A DNA stretch of 64,000 bases from Streptosporangium amethystogenes (GTDB lineage: Bacteria > Actinomycetota > Actinomycetes > Streptosporangiales > Streptosporangiaceae), in the NCBI RefSeq assembly GCF_000721075.1, contig NZ_JOEQ01000005.1, positions 1 to 64,000 of the forward strand. The letters are read 5' to 3'. The notes beneath the pieces were generated by a model. The model made no database searches and was not told where the DNA came from. It worked only from the letters and a program-made list of their open reading frames with translations. Made by a program: the position numbers and the translations under genes. Of the stretch, positions 9,501 to 16,835 are shown one piece after another (within the stretch, counting starts at the first letter, position 1; each line of letters starts with the position of its first letter).

Positions 9501-9974
9501 GTGGGTCGAGAGCCGGGAGATGTTGACCGGCTGCACGGCGACCAGCACCCGGTCACCCACCACGTTCTCGGTCGGAGCGGTGGCACGGATCTCCACGGGG
9601 ACCAGACTCGCCTGTGTCCCGACAGAGGCCTCGGCCCGGTTCCCTCCGGCCGGCACGTCTCCGGCCGGAGGGGGCGCGGCCCGACCGCCCTTGGCCGGCA
9701 CGTCTCCGGTCCGAGCGTTCGCACCTCGGCCGCCCCTGGCCGAGGTGTTCCCGGTGCGGGCGTTCCCGGCTTCGGCCTGGACGGCTGCGCCCGTTCCGGT
9801 GTCGGCGGCGCCTCCGCGGTTCCCCCGTGAACTCTTCGCGGCCTGGTTCCGCTGGTCGGTCAACCCCGTCGTTCCTTTCTTCCATCCCGTTCCCGATACC
9901 GGGAGCACCGCGTCCTCGGTACTCCGCACCGGGGTCGACTCATCGCGTGGTGTGATCGTTCCACTTTCGCTCAC
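6537..9974 (-). CDS. SMC/MukB-like chromosome-segregation ATPase
   Basis: 1145 aa. After a variable basic, Gly/Pro-rich N-terminal tail (about 100 aa) comes a P-loop, AGAGPKDSNGAGKSSFI, at about 168-184. Long coiled coils rich in Glu, Arg and Ala follow, interrupted by a small hinge-like region near VIVDAADLEAAARALSALPGSVLVSAAG. The C-terminal head has SSGGGHLCLVLDELGRNLGKEHR, giving an ABC-signature-like SSGGG and Walker B LVLDE. This is the architecture of MukB, MksB and Wadjet JetC motors, which extrude DNA loops with kleisin and KITE partners. The GTG start at 9974 overlaps the upstream stop by 4 nt. It is the last gene of a three-gene operon. The linker at about 9110-9240 holds tandem SPNTGSPNTDS-like repeats. 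No JetD-type nuclease is adjacent. Confidence 0.78.
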   Translation of the reverse strand: MSESGTITPRDESTPVRSTEDAVLPVSGTGWKKGTTGLTDQRNQAAKSSRGNRGGAADTGTGAAVQAEAGNARTGNTSARGGRGANARTGDVPAKGGRAAPPPAGDVPAGGNRAEASVGTQASLVPVEIRATAPTENVVGDRVLVAVQPVNISRLSTHPVPTVPGTLIVVAGAGPKDSNGAGKSSFIAMITALLGDEQWRFASGAKSVSELLFNAELAAGGGGRTWASADHGYIVGVFAPTGSVHTSSPNTGSPNTDSADPGLPDPGLPDGTSPDSDPARTGSLGDAVTVWLRVNQEAPHLEIRWAPGVHLASAASEAERVTRADALWAALPRSAGRRDVVARDLTRFLYGDRVRCVSFLSTSVRSKVATNLLSQPLNEISPERVFEAIAALTGLDAELDQEREARRDEHARRVRATRAMELLREFEDESRTLLETFDRRDRARVRLAEAMRRWRGRLARRLTDAGQRDEALAVELERAGAAAERATEAIGEIRAEIATLKDDTLERGLAEARRELTTLQARAAKLDADRAVAENSVDDLRGWIPGLEEQRRLADGRDVAAAGAELAEARTRLTEVLKALGVADREVEGAKAALDDAEGGPAAAQLNALAEANVGATGLLDAIDVAEQAREDEAGRKAPALGSRGWPHEHAVIVDAADLEAAARALSALPGSVLVSAAGVTVVGSFEVAVTGREARIKAAEQRLHRARDTQESAAAAVRAAEDAVAEAGRRLEGAKASVQLADIERRLAERRSALGELIEALAEVAPKVGEAERRASTLDFRARTRSMEVERLEGRRARHESDRDQATGQAARITADREALRLDALAGDWGGPLDGAREWLGALDEQERPLTAEEWWRAAERSLDEALRDTFPGEDEEMPEELRFLVRERTAPGAGRTVREQATFPGVCSALASYLRGQEEYERHRRRQIETQITTRQRDLTAAAKGAEEAAQSTAVHRAALTAAIKVRLTRVAEEFDKLDTSYGGYGATLEFPVPPAPADPEQRWAWRVTPKWRRGEGQGFVPYNRRANTALMDEKAVKLVCAAAIASSGGGHLCLVLDELGRNLGKEHRREAVALFRRIGETYGITVIGALQDDMEPYAVDACGQYVKLRRSSDAMPYNEPPVVIGHDQNAERVRALAAAVSR

Positions 9975-11338
9975 CGCCGGTTGGCCCGTACGGCCGCGGC
10001 CAGCGGGGTGTGCGGCCCCGCCGCGAGGATCAGTTCCTCCTGCAGGCGCCGCCTGGCCTGCGAGGTCAGCCGGTGGAACTGCGGTCCCGGCACGTACCCA
10101 CCGGCCTCCTCGCCGGCCTTCACCTGGGTCACCAGGCCCGCGTGACGCAGGGTGCGCAGCGCGGCCTCCAGCTCGCCGATCGGCAGCTTGGTGTGTCGCC
10201 GCAACTCGTCGATCTGGGCCGGGAACGGCGAGAGCCAGCTGTCGGTGGGCAGCAGGCCGTCGGCCCTGGGAATCGCCACCGAGTGGATCAGCACCAGCAC
10301 CAGCACCGCCCGCTCGGCCTCGTCCAGCACCGAGCCCGCCTGCGACACCGTGCCCGTTCCCGAAGCCGTGCCCGTGGCGAGTGTCTCGGCCGCGTAGCCG
10401 GAGATCCACGACTCGCGGTCATGGATCAGGACCCGGCCGCGGCGCTCCAGCATCTCGGTGAGCGTGCGGCGCAGTACCGGGTCGCGCAGAGCGGAGAAGC
10501 GGGCCTCGTGCACCGGCTCGGCCGCGTGCTCCACCGCCATGAACGCCGCCACGATCTCGGCCCTGCGACGCTCGTCGAACGGGCCGAGCAGATCGGTGTC
10601 CACCTCGTCGGGGATTGTGACGCTCGCTCCCGCCTCGGCGTTCTCAGGGGCACCGTCAAGACGGTCGTCGACGACCGGGAGCACCTCCGTGCCGCCCGGG
10701 GTCTCCTCCGCGGTGGGCAGGCGGCGCATCAGCTCCCGCAGTTGGGCATGGGACGCGGGGGGCCAGGACGCGCACCGGGGGCCGAGCCGGACGAACCCGT
10801 CCGCGACCTCCAGCCAGGCCGAATCGTGCAGGCGGCGCAGCGCGCCGATCGCCCAGTTGCGCATCAGATCGTCGCCGCGCCCGATCAGGGCACGGTACGT
10901 CGACAGCACGTCGTCCACCGAGGCGGGGGTGCCGGGCCACGGGTCGGCGGTCAGGTCGCTCCAGCAGCATCGCAGCGCCGCTGCCAGCACCCGCCGGGTC
11001 TCGCCGGATCGTTCCACCGGGACCGGCGCGACCTGGTACTCCTCCAGGAGCGAGGGGGTCGCCCCGTCGGGCCAGACCGGCAGCGCCAGGCCCGTCCCGT
11101 CACCGCGCCCCAGCCGAGCCATCCCCGCCGGAGCCGCCTGCCCGGCACGGAGCGCGAGAGGTCCGCCCGACCTGGCCCGGACGTGTGCCGTCGCGGACGG
11201 CTCGGGCCCGGTCTCCGGGGGCCGCGGGTACGTCTCGGTGTCGGCTTCCCCGGTCGTCATCGAGTGCTCGGGTGTCTCGGAGCGGGTGCTCGCCGGTTCG
11301 GTCGCCGGCGCCGGCACGTGTCGCGGATCAGCCGACAC
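9971..11338 (-). CDS. Putative KITE (MukE/MksE/JetB-like) winged-helix subunit
   Basis: 455 aa, starting at a GTG that overlaps the preceding gene by 11 nt and ending 4 nt inside the SMC gene, so the three genes are translationally coupled. The first 100 residues are a disordered Pro/Thr/Glu-rich tail. The rest is helical with winged-helix features: DDLMRNWAIGALRRLHDSAWLEVADGFVRLGP and, later, RRHTKLPIGELEAALRTLRHAGLVTQ. Two winged-helix domains beside an SMC-like ATPase are the hallmark of MukE/KITE subunits. The family call comes mostly from operon position and these features. Confidence 0.6.
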   Translation of the reverse strand: MSADPRHVPAPATEPASTRSETPEHSMTTGEADTETYPRPPETGPEPSATAHVRARSGGPLALRAGQAAPAGMARLGRGDGTGLALPVWPDGATPSLLEEYQVAPVPVERSGETRRVLAAALRCCWSDLTADPWPGTPASVDDVLSTYRALIGRGDDLMRNWAIGALRRLHDSAWLEVADGFVRLGPRCASWPPASHAQLRELMRRLPTAEETPGGTEVLPVVDDRLDGAPENAEAGASVTIPDEVDTDLLGPFDERRRAEIVAAFMAVEHAAEPVHEARFSALRDPVLRRTLTEMLERRGRVLIHDRESWISGYAAETLATGTASGTGTVSQAGSVLDEAERAVLVLVLIHSVAIPRADGLLPTDSWLSPFPAQIDELRRHTKLPIGELEAALRTLRHAGLVTQVKAGEEAGGYVPGPQFHRLTSQARRRLQEELILAAGPHTPLAAAVRANRR

Positions 11339-12575
11339 CGCCGGTCCTTTCCAGGCGGCCGTGGGAGAGCCAGGCGGGCTCGGCGCCAGGGGCGGCGGTG
11401 AGGCCGTCGGACCAGCGCAGGCGATAGGGGGAGTCGGGGCGCAGGTCGGCCGAGACGAGGTCGGCCAGCAGGCGACGGGCGGAGACCCACTCGCCGTCGG
11501 CGGTGAGCAGCTCCTCCAGCCGGGCGGTGGAGCGCCCGGCGAGGGCGGCCTCGGCCACGACGGTCAGGTGGTCGAGGCCGTCGGTGGCAGGGGCGTGGGT
11601 GTCGGAGGGGCCGGTGTCGGGCAGGGCCGAGCGCGGGGGAGTGGGCTGGGCGGGTGCCGGGCGGGGGCTCTCGTCCACGGCCCTGACGATCGCCGCAGGG
11701 TCGTGCCAGGGGGCGGGGGCGTCGAAGACGAAGCCGTCGAGCACCGAGGCCAGCCGCTCCTTGCTCGCGGTCTGCGCGAAGGTGCGCCAGAGCTCCGCGG
11801 GGAGCAGTGTCAGGTTCCTCGTCGTACCCGCGGAGTCGGCCAGGCGCCCGGCGGCGCGGCGCGAGGCGTCGCTGTAGGAGTAGATCGCGGCGCGCAGTTC
11901 GGTACAGGTGCGGTCGAGGTCGGGCCAGCGGGTGAGGATGGTGCCGTGCAGGTTCTGCGCCCGCCGGGCGATCTCCTCGGTGCCCCACAGCTTGGGCGCC
12001 TGCTCGCGCAACTCCTCGATGGTGCCGCCGGTCAGCGTGATCAGCTCCAGGGCCCAGAGCCGGAAGGCGCGCGAGAGGTTCTGCGCGCTGGTGCGGGCCT
12101 CCTCCATCGTCGTGCGGGGATCGGCCACGTTGAGGTCTTCGAGCGCGAGCAGCCGGTGCATCTCCGACTGGCCGCCGTCGTCCATCATCCGGCGGATGAA
12201 CATCAGCCCCACCACGCTGGTGAACGACGCGCGGTAGCGGAGCTGGTTGGGCTTGGGAAACACCTCGCGGATCGCGCCGAGGCCCCGCAGGACCCGGAGC
12301 CGGTTCTCGAACCGGTCGAGCGGATAGGCCCGGCAGACGTGGCGCATCTGCTCGTGGGTCAGCCACTCCTCGCCGGCCTCGGCGAACGCCGCGAACAGGG
12401 TCTCGGCGATGTCGACCAGCGCGGGGTCGTCCACCACCGCGCCGCTGTCGCGAGCGAGCGCCGCGAACATGCGGCGATAGGTCGAGAGCACGGCCTCCTC
12501 GGTGAGGGCCGAGTCGAGCGTGAGCTCATGGTTCGTCTCTGGCACGCGCCCTACCGTAAGGCTTGCATCCGACAT
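11328..12575 (-). CDS. Putative kleisin (MukF/MksF/JetA-like) subunit
   Basis: 415 aa, first gene of the SMC-like operon. The N-terminal half holds a winged-helix block ending in RFENRLRVLRGLGAIREVFPKPNQLRYR (about 88-115), followed by a helical region with FIRRMMDDGGQSEMHRL, then helices resembling the middle domain of MukF-type kleisins. A Pro-rich linker near 305-330 precedes a small C-terminal domain (LEELLTADGEWVSARRLLADL). ATG start at 12575. The promoter must lie in 12576-12773, shared with the divergent XRE regulator and its phased repeats. Confidence 0.6.
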   Translation of the reverse strand: MSDASLTVGRVPETNHELTLDSALTEEAVLSTYRRMFAALARDSGAVVDDPALVDIAETLFAAFAEAGEEWLTHEQMRHVCRAYPLDRFENRLRVLRGLGAIREVFPKPNQLRYRASFTSVVGLMFIRRMMDDGGQSEMHRLLALEDLNVADPRTTMEEARTSAQNLSRAFRLWALELITLTGGTIEELREQAPKLWGTEEIARRAQNLHGTILTRWPDLDRTCTELRAAIYSYSDASRRAAGRLADSAGTTRNLTLLPAELWRTFAQTASKERLASVLDGFVFDAPAPWHDPAAIVRAVDESPRPAPAQPTPPRSALPDTGPSDTHAPATDGLDHLTVVAEAALAGRSTARLEELLTADGEWVSARRLLADLVSADLRPDSPYRLRWSDGLTAAPGAEPAWLSHGRLERTGGVG

Positions 12576-12696
12576 CCCCGACCCGCATCAGCGGAAAGCA
12601 CAGGTGGGACGGCTGATCGCAGCCCTCGCACCGACCTTCTGGCGGCCGGTCGCAGGCTTCCCGGATAACGAAGTGGGAGCGCGCTCATCAGCATTC

Positions 12697-12731
12697 CGCA
12701 ACTATTCGCAACTTTCAGGACAGATCGCAAC
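12697..12731. promoter_or_regulatory. Phased CGCAAC repeats (candidate XRE operator)
   Basis: CGCAAC occurs at 12697, 12707 and 12726, that is at 10 and 19 nt steps, so all copies face nearly the same side of the helix. The same hexamer recurs twice, again 10 nt apart, at 13641-13656 between the regulator gene and its downstream partner. Repeats in phase at both promoters are what an autoregulatory DNA-binding protein would use. They also sit between the regulator and the divergent SMC-like operon. Confidence 0.5.
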
Positions 12732-12773
12732 ATCCGACGTACGGTCGGAGGATCAACCCCCCGCGGCGACGAG

Positions 12774-13637
12774 GTGACGGAGATGGCGACCTCCACAGCA
12801 CGCATCGACGAGGCCAAGGGCATTCTCGCCGCCAGGCTCAGGGCGCTCCGCGCCGACGCCGGGCTGACCGGGCGGGCACTGGCGGCCAAGACCGGCCTGG
12901 ACCACACCAAGATCTCCAAGATCGAGAACGCGGTTCAGATGCCCAACCAGGCCGACATCCGGACGTGGTGCGAGGCCTGCGACGCCGACGAGCAGGTGGT
13001 CGACCTGATCGCGGCCGCCCAGAACATCGACGCCATGTACACCGACTGGCGCCGTCTTGAGGAGAGCGGCCTCGGCCACGTGCAGCGCTCCTTCCAGCCG
13101 CTGTACGACAGGACCCACCAGTTCCGCGTCTGGCAGCACTCGGCCGTCCCCGGCCTGCTCCAGACCGGCGACTACGCCCGCGGCCACCTGCGCGCCATCA
13201 TCGACTTCCGCGGCATCCCCGACGACATCGACGCCGCGGTCGCGGCGAGGCTGAAACAGCAGGAGATCCTGCGCAACGGAAGCAAGCGGTTCGCGTTCGT
13301 CGTCGGCGAGCAGGCACTCCGCACCCCGCTGGTCGGCCCGGGGGAGATGGCCATCCAGCTCGACCGGCTGGCGGAGCTGACCTCGGGCGTCGCGAACGTG
13401 TCCTTCGGCATCGTCCCCTCGATGATCAGGCCGCCGCTCATGCCGCCGGAGAACTTCTGGATATACGACGCCAACCGGGTCCGCGTCGACACCGTGCCGG
13501 GCCAGATCCAGCACAAGGCCCCGAGCGACGTGGGCGTGTACGAGAAGGCGTTCCGGGCCCTGAGCGGTGCCGCGGTCTACGGGCAGGAGGCCCGGGCCCT
13601 GCTGCGGGCCGCGGCCGCCGCGTTCGGTGAGAAGTGA
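12774..13637 (+). CDS. XRE-family regulator with DUF5753 (Scr1-type)
   Basis: 287 aa. The N-terminal Cro/cI helix-turn-helix spans about residues 20-75 (LRALRADAGLTGRALAAKTG, then LDHTKISKIENAVQMPNQAD). The C-terminal DUF5753 has the family marks VPGLLQTGDYAR, the aromatic WQHSAVPG, and FVVGEQALRT. Such proteins are common in actinomycetes, usually beside a DUF397 partner. Here the downstream gene is not DUF397 but a 134 aa protein of unknown family. GTG start at 12774, with an in-frame ATG three codons on. CGCAAC repeats precede both this gene and its partner. Confidence 0.85.
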   Translation: MTEMATSTARIDEAKGILAARLRALRADAGLTGRALAAKTGLDHTKISKIENAVQMPNQADIRTWCEACDADEQVVDLIAAAQNIDAMYTDWRRLEESGLGHVQRSFQPLYDRTHQFRVWQHSAVPGLLQTGDYARGHLRAIIDFRGIPDDIDAAVAARLKQQEILRNGSKRFAFVVGEQALRTPLVGPGEMAIQLDRLAELTSGVANVSFGIVPSMIRPPLMPPENFWIYDANRVRVDTVPGQIQHKAPSDVGVYEKAFRALSGAAVYGQEARALLRAAAAAFGEK

Positions 13638-13640
13638 ACC

Positions 13641-13656
13641 CGCAACATCGCGCAAC
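13641..13656. promoter_or_regulatory. Second pair of CGCAAC repeats
   Basis: CGCAACATCG followed directly by CGCAACACCG forms a 10-bp tandem repeat just before the 134 aa hypothetical gene. It matches the repeats upstream of the XRE gene and is a candidate operator for the same regulator. Confidence 0.45.
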
Positions 13657-13676
13657 ACCGTTGAGGCGAGCATCTG

Positions 13677-14081
13677 ATGATCTCTAACCTCGCGAGCGTG
13701 ACCGTTGATCACACATCCCCCGAAGATCTCGCGCCGCACCCGGCCGAACTCCGAGCCCGTGAACTGGCGGCCCTGCTGGCCCGAGCCCACAACATCCCGG
13801 CGGACGTCCACCGGCTGCCGTCCGGCAAGATAGTCGTCTCCGTCTACTACGGGCTGGTCGCCCGCCTCGACGACGCCTGCCGTTTCTGGTGGGTCGTCCC
13901 GGCCTCCGCCGACCGGCACCGGCCGCTGTGGACGAGCGCCGCCACCCCGGTCGCGGCCGCGTTCCGGATCGCCGCCCACTACCGGGAGATACGGGCCCAC
14001 CCGCTGACCCACCTGATCGGCGGCGGCTACCTGCTGACCGACGTCCTGCTGGAGCACCACGTGGCCGTCGCCCCGGTCTGA
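13677..14081 (+). CDS. Hypothetical protein, XRE-regulator partner
   Basis: 134 aa, family not recognised. A helical N-terminal half (LRARELAALLARAHNIPADVHRL) leads to a beta hairpin SGKIVVSVYYGLVAR and a tryptophan-rich segment CRFWWVVPASADRH. No signal peptide or membrane segment. It starts 39 nt after the XRE gene, with GAGG about 8 nt before the ATG and CGCAAC repeats in the gap, so it is probably co-regulated with it. It may fill the place DUF397 takes in similar pairs; this is inference. Convergent with the WD40 remnant. Confidence 0.6.
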   Translation: MISNLASVTVDHTSPEDLAPHPAELRARELAALLARAHNIPADVHRLPSGKIVVSVYYGLVARLDDACRFWWVVPASADRHRPLWTSAATPVAAAFRIAAHYREIRAHPLTHLIGGGYLLTDVLLEHHVAVAPV

Positions 14082-14099
14082 CGCCGCCGGGATCTCCGC

Positions 14100-14591
14100 T
14101 CAGCGGGCCGGACAGGGCGGCCGGTAGCCGATGTCGGGTATGTACAGCTCCCACTCCTCCCGCGTCAGGGCCATACCCGTGGTGTCGCATATGCGCTTGA
14201 CCACGGTGGGGATGTCGATCACGCGGAGCCGGACGGAGTTGTCGTGCGAGCCGGTCACCAGGCCGCGGCCGTCGGGGGTGAAGGCCAATGCGGCGACCCT
14301 GGAGGAGTGCAGTCCGAGGATCGTGGTGAGGGTCGGCCTGGCAGGACTCCGCGCGTCCCGTACTCGGGTGGTGTCGTCGACGATCACCAGGCGTGCCTGT
14401 GGAAACGTGTCGAGGACGTGGCGGGCGACCGGGTACCCAGGGCCGTCCGGCTCGGGCGACATGTCGTCGATGAGCACCCGGCGGGTGTCGTCGGTGCCGT
14501 CACCGAGGTCGGCAACCGTGGTACGGGCTCGCCGGCACGGGGGACGGGCGTGAACCGGGCACGTAGCCGCCCGATGGGACAGCAGGCTCAC
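14100..14591 (-). pseudogene. Internally deleted WD40 effector (EACC1-associated)
   Basis: 163 codons. Only the last WD40 blade and tail are recognisable: SSRVAALAFTPDGRGLVTGS then NSVRLRVID, followed by the characteristic C-terminus ICDTTGMALTREEWELYIPD of actinobacterial caspase/NTPase-WD40 proteins. The GTG start MSLL immediately after the EACC1 gene is where a caspase or NTPase effector normally begins. Nothing resembling those domains lies between, only low-information sequence. A full protein would be 700-1400 aa, so most of it has been deleted. Confidence 0.65.
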
Positions 14592-14594
14592 CGC

Positions 14595-14960
14595 TCAAGC
14601 TCCGTCCGAAGGGCGGTCCGCGACCGCTTCGGAGATCTGGCCGGTGAGCGCCCGCACGCCCTCCGGGGTCAGCGACTTGACCCCCTTGGCGGTCACCTCG
14701 ACCTCCTGGTCACCGCGTGAGATCCGGATCGAGACCTCGCCGGGGCGGCTGTTCAACCAGGCGACGACGATGCCGGCGAGGGCTGCCACCGCGCCTCCCG
14801 AGCCGAGGGCCACCTGGAGGAGGTCGGTCGTCGGACCGAGTTCGTGAGGTGCCCTGTCCCGTTCGAGAATTCGGACATGTCCGCGGAATTCCGGTTCCTC
14901 GATCAGCCACGAGTGGAGATCGCGAAGCTGGTCGGCCTCTGCCCGTACGAGTACGTCCAC
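14595..14960 (-). CDS. EACC1 (effector-associated constant component) protein
   Basis: 121 aa. The layout is typical of EACC1 proteins: an N-terminal soluble part (VLVRAEADQLRDLHSWL), one hydrophobic segment LGSGGAVAALAGIVVAWL (about 52-69), then a beta-rich tail ending VKSLTPEGVRALTGQISEAV. EACC1 genes are constant partners of variable effectors (caspase, trypsin, NTPase-WD40) in predicted actinobacterial conflict systems and probably help trigger or localise them. The stop is 3 nt from the start of the truncated WD40 gene, so the pair is the relic of such an operon. GTG start behind GGAAAGGCGG. Confidence 0.72.
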   Translation of the reverse strand: MDVLVRAEADQLRDLHSWLIEEPEFRGHVRILERDRAPHELGPTTDLLQVALGSGGAVAALAGIVVAWLNSRPGEVSIRISRGDQEVEVTAKGVKSLTPEGVRALTGQISEAVADRPSDGA

Positions 14961-15147
14961 GATTCGTCACCGCCTTTCCGCCTGCCGTCAATTTAGACGC
15001 GTCTCTTAAGGGATGAGGGCTCTTTAATGGTCTCAACTTCACAACTCACGACTGAGGCGTCCGGGTATTGCGCATCCTTTATAAGTTGAAATATTTGTAT
15101 ATGTCCCATAGGGGGTGTTGCGCACAAGATCAGCGTGATCTAGGGGC

Positions 15148-15463
15148 ATGAGGCAAAAGTTGTCGGCATATCGGCTTACCGGCGAGGACGGGATCCGGAC
15201 CCGGGCGATCCGCGGTGAACTGGGATCCTCGCCCACCATGACCTGATCACCCTGCTCGACCCGGACGCCTGCATCGAGGCTCTGTGCGAGGGCTTCGTCC
15301 GGAGCGCCCCGTCCCGGCGCGTCATCTACGGCCCCGTCGGGCTGCCGTGGCAGGATCTCGCCCTGGCCCGGCTCGCCTACCGGGAAGCCGAGCACCGCGG
15401 TCTCGGCATCGAGGTCGACCTCCTCGGTCCTCCATCCGGGTCGGTATCGCCCGGGAGCCGATG
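15148..15463 (+). pseudogene. Frameshifted hypothetical gene
   Basis: The ATG at 15148 follows TAGGGGC and reads MRQKLSAYRLTGEDGIRTRA and so on, stopping at 15243 after 32 codons. A second frame open from 15219 to 15463 continues with strong coding character (LITLLDPDACIEALCEGFVR, VIYGPVGLPWQDLALARLAY) but has no start codon. A single-base shift near 15230 would join them into about 104 aa. Family unknown. It could be a sequencing error, a recent frameshift or, less likely, programmed frameshifting. An AT-rich stretch (15075-15110) upstream could hold the promoter. Confidence 0.45.
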
Positions 15464-15801
15464 ACCACCCGACCGGATCCGGATGCCCGCGCACCGCATC
15501 CGTGAACACCCTCAACGGAGCAAATGGTGAGGTCGTTATGAGGCGTCAGCGGAGGGCGACCCGACGGGGCGCTAAACAGTCGGCACTTATTCGAGTTATA
15601 TGTCCACACCATTACAGGGTCCACGGAGCGTAGCCGGTGACGGCAATCTTCCCTGGTGAGGACGATAACCTCATGTCGGGCGTTTCGGTGTTTAACTCTG
15701 GTACGCAGTAATCGACTGAATTCTGTGGGTAGTCTCCTCGGGTGTGGGTAGTGGCCCCGGGCCAGGCACGAGCACACCGTGAGACGACGGGGAGACGATC
15801 G
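15464..15801. other. Non-coding stretch, nothing recognised
   Basis: Several stops in each frame and lower GC around 15580-15720. It probably holds the promoter and leader of the response regulator. No RNA gene or repeat was recognised. Confidence 0.4.
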
Positions 15802-16488
15802 ATGATCAGCGTCCTGATCGCCGAGGACATGCACCTGGTCCGGGGGGCCATGGTCGCCCTGCTCTCCATCGAGCACGACATCAAGGTCGTGGGGGAGGTC
15901 GGTCACGGTGACGAGGTGGTCCGCTCCTGCCTGCAGCACCGGCCGGACGTCGCACTCCTCGACATCGGCCTGCCCGGCACCGACGGCCTCACCGCCGCGG
16001 CGGAACTGCACAGAAGGCTCCCCGAGTGCGCCACGGTGATCCTGACCGGGCTCGCGACCCCGGCCGCGCTGCACCGCGCGCTGGACGCGGGGGCACGCGG
16101 CTTCGTCGTCAAGGACACCCCGGCGAGCCAGCTCGCCGACTGCGTACGCCGGGTGGCCGCCGGCCAGCGGGTCGTCGACCCCGAGCTGGCCGTCGCCGCC
16201 CTCAACGCGAAGCCGAACCCGCTCACCGCGCGCGAACTGGAGGTCCTGCGGGCCGCGGCCGAGGGCGCACCGGTCGGCGAGATCGCCGACCGGCTCTGCC
16301 TGTCCGGCGGTACGGTGCGCAACTACCTGGCACGGATCCTCGCCAAGGTCGACGCCCGCACACGTGTGGAGGCGGTCAGGATCGCCAAAGAGGAGGGCTG
16401 GCTCTGGTCAGACGACCTGACCGAACTCGGCCTGATCCGCTACCGGGGGATGAGCGGGCTGCCCGGCCGGGCGAATTCGGTTCGATAG
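15802..16488 (+). CDS. NarL/LuxR-family response regulator (DesR-like)
   Basis: 228 aa. The receiver domain (about 1-115) has the acidic pocket (AED near residue 8), phospho-acceptor Asp in VALLDIGLPGTDG (about 54), Thr in VILTGL (about 82) and Lys in GFVVKD (about 105). The LuxR helix-turn-helix is LTARELEVLRAAAEGAPVGE and the following RLCLSGGTVRNYL. The overall form matches DesR-like regulators of membrane-lipid sensing. ATG at 15802 behind GGGGAG; frame upstream of it is not supported. No histidine kinase is adjacent, so the partner is elsewhere. Confidence 0.85.
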   Translation: MISVLIAEDMHLVRGAMVALLSIEHDIKVVGEVGHGDEVVRSCLQHRPDVALLDIGLPGTDGLTAAAELHRRLPECATVILTGLATPAALHRALDAGARGFVVKDTPASQLADCVRRVAAGQRVVDPELAVAALNAKPNPLTARELEVLRAAAEGAPVGEIADRLCLSGGTVRNYLARILAKVDARTRVEAVRIAKEEGWLWSDDLTELGLIRYRGMSGLPGRANSVR

Positions 16489-16550
16489 GCCGCCGCCAGG
16501 TGAACGCCGCTGTCCCCGGGGCTGAGACGACCGTCCGGGTTCCCGGGGTT

Positions 16551-16835
16551 TCAGTCGACCAGTTGGAAGCTGCGGGCGTCGAAGCTCAGGAAGCTGTGGA
16601 TGTCGTTGGTCGGGAAGTAGTAAAACCAGCTTGAGCAGTCCGTCGTCTGGTACACCCTGAGGGTCTTGCCGGTGTTGTTGTACTCGGAGTGCGCGATGAA
16701 CGGCAGGGTCGTGCAGCCGGTTACCGAGGACGGGTAGGACACCGTCTCGCCGCTGAAGTCGCTTGACCAAAAGTGGACACCGGGCCTCGGCTCGTCCGCG
16801 GCGGCGGGAGCGGCGAGTCCGGTCGGCCCGAATCC
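16551..16835 (-). pseudogene. 5'-truncated secreted I36/crystallin-like small protein
   Basis: The open frame begins right after the stop of the membrane-protein gene without any start codon, yet reads like the end of a signal peptide (GLAAPAAADEP) and a mature domain: HFWSSDFSGETVSYPSSVTG, CTTLPFIAHSEYNNTGKTLR, then C...SFLSFDARSFQLVD. Two Cys, the NNTGKTLRVYQ strand and the terminal ARSF resemble secreted peptidase-inhibitor I36 / beta-gamma-crystallin proteins. The initiator and most of the signal peptide seem deleted. A GTG at 16742 could start 63 aa, but without export. Confidence 0.5.

Noticed and set aside
6483..9830. Plus-strand open frame of 1115 codons
   Set aside because: It is antisense to the SMC-like gene; its translation is a GC-frame shadow (rich in Gly, Arg, Leu, Pro) with no domain, while the minus strand shows Walker A, coiled coil and Walker B.
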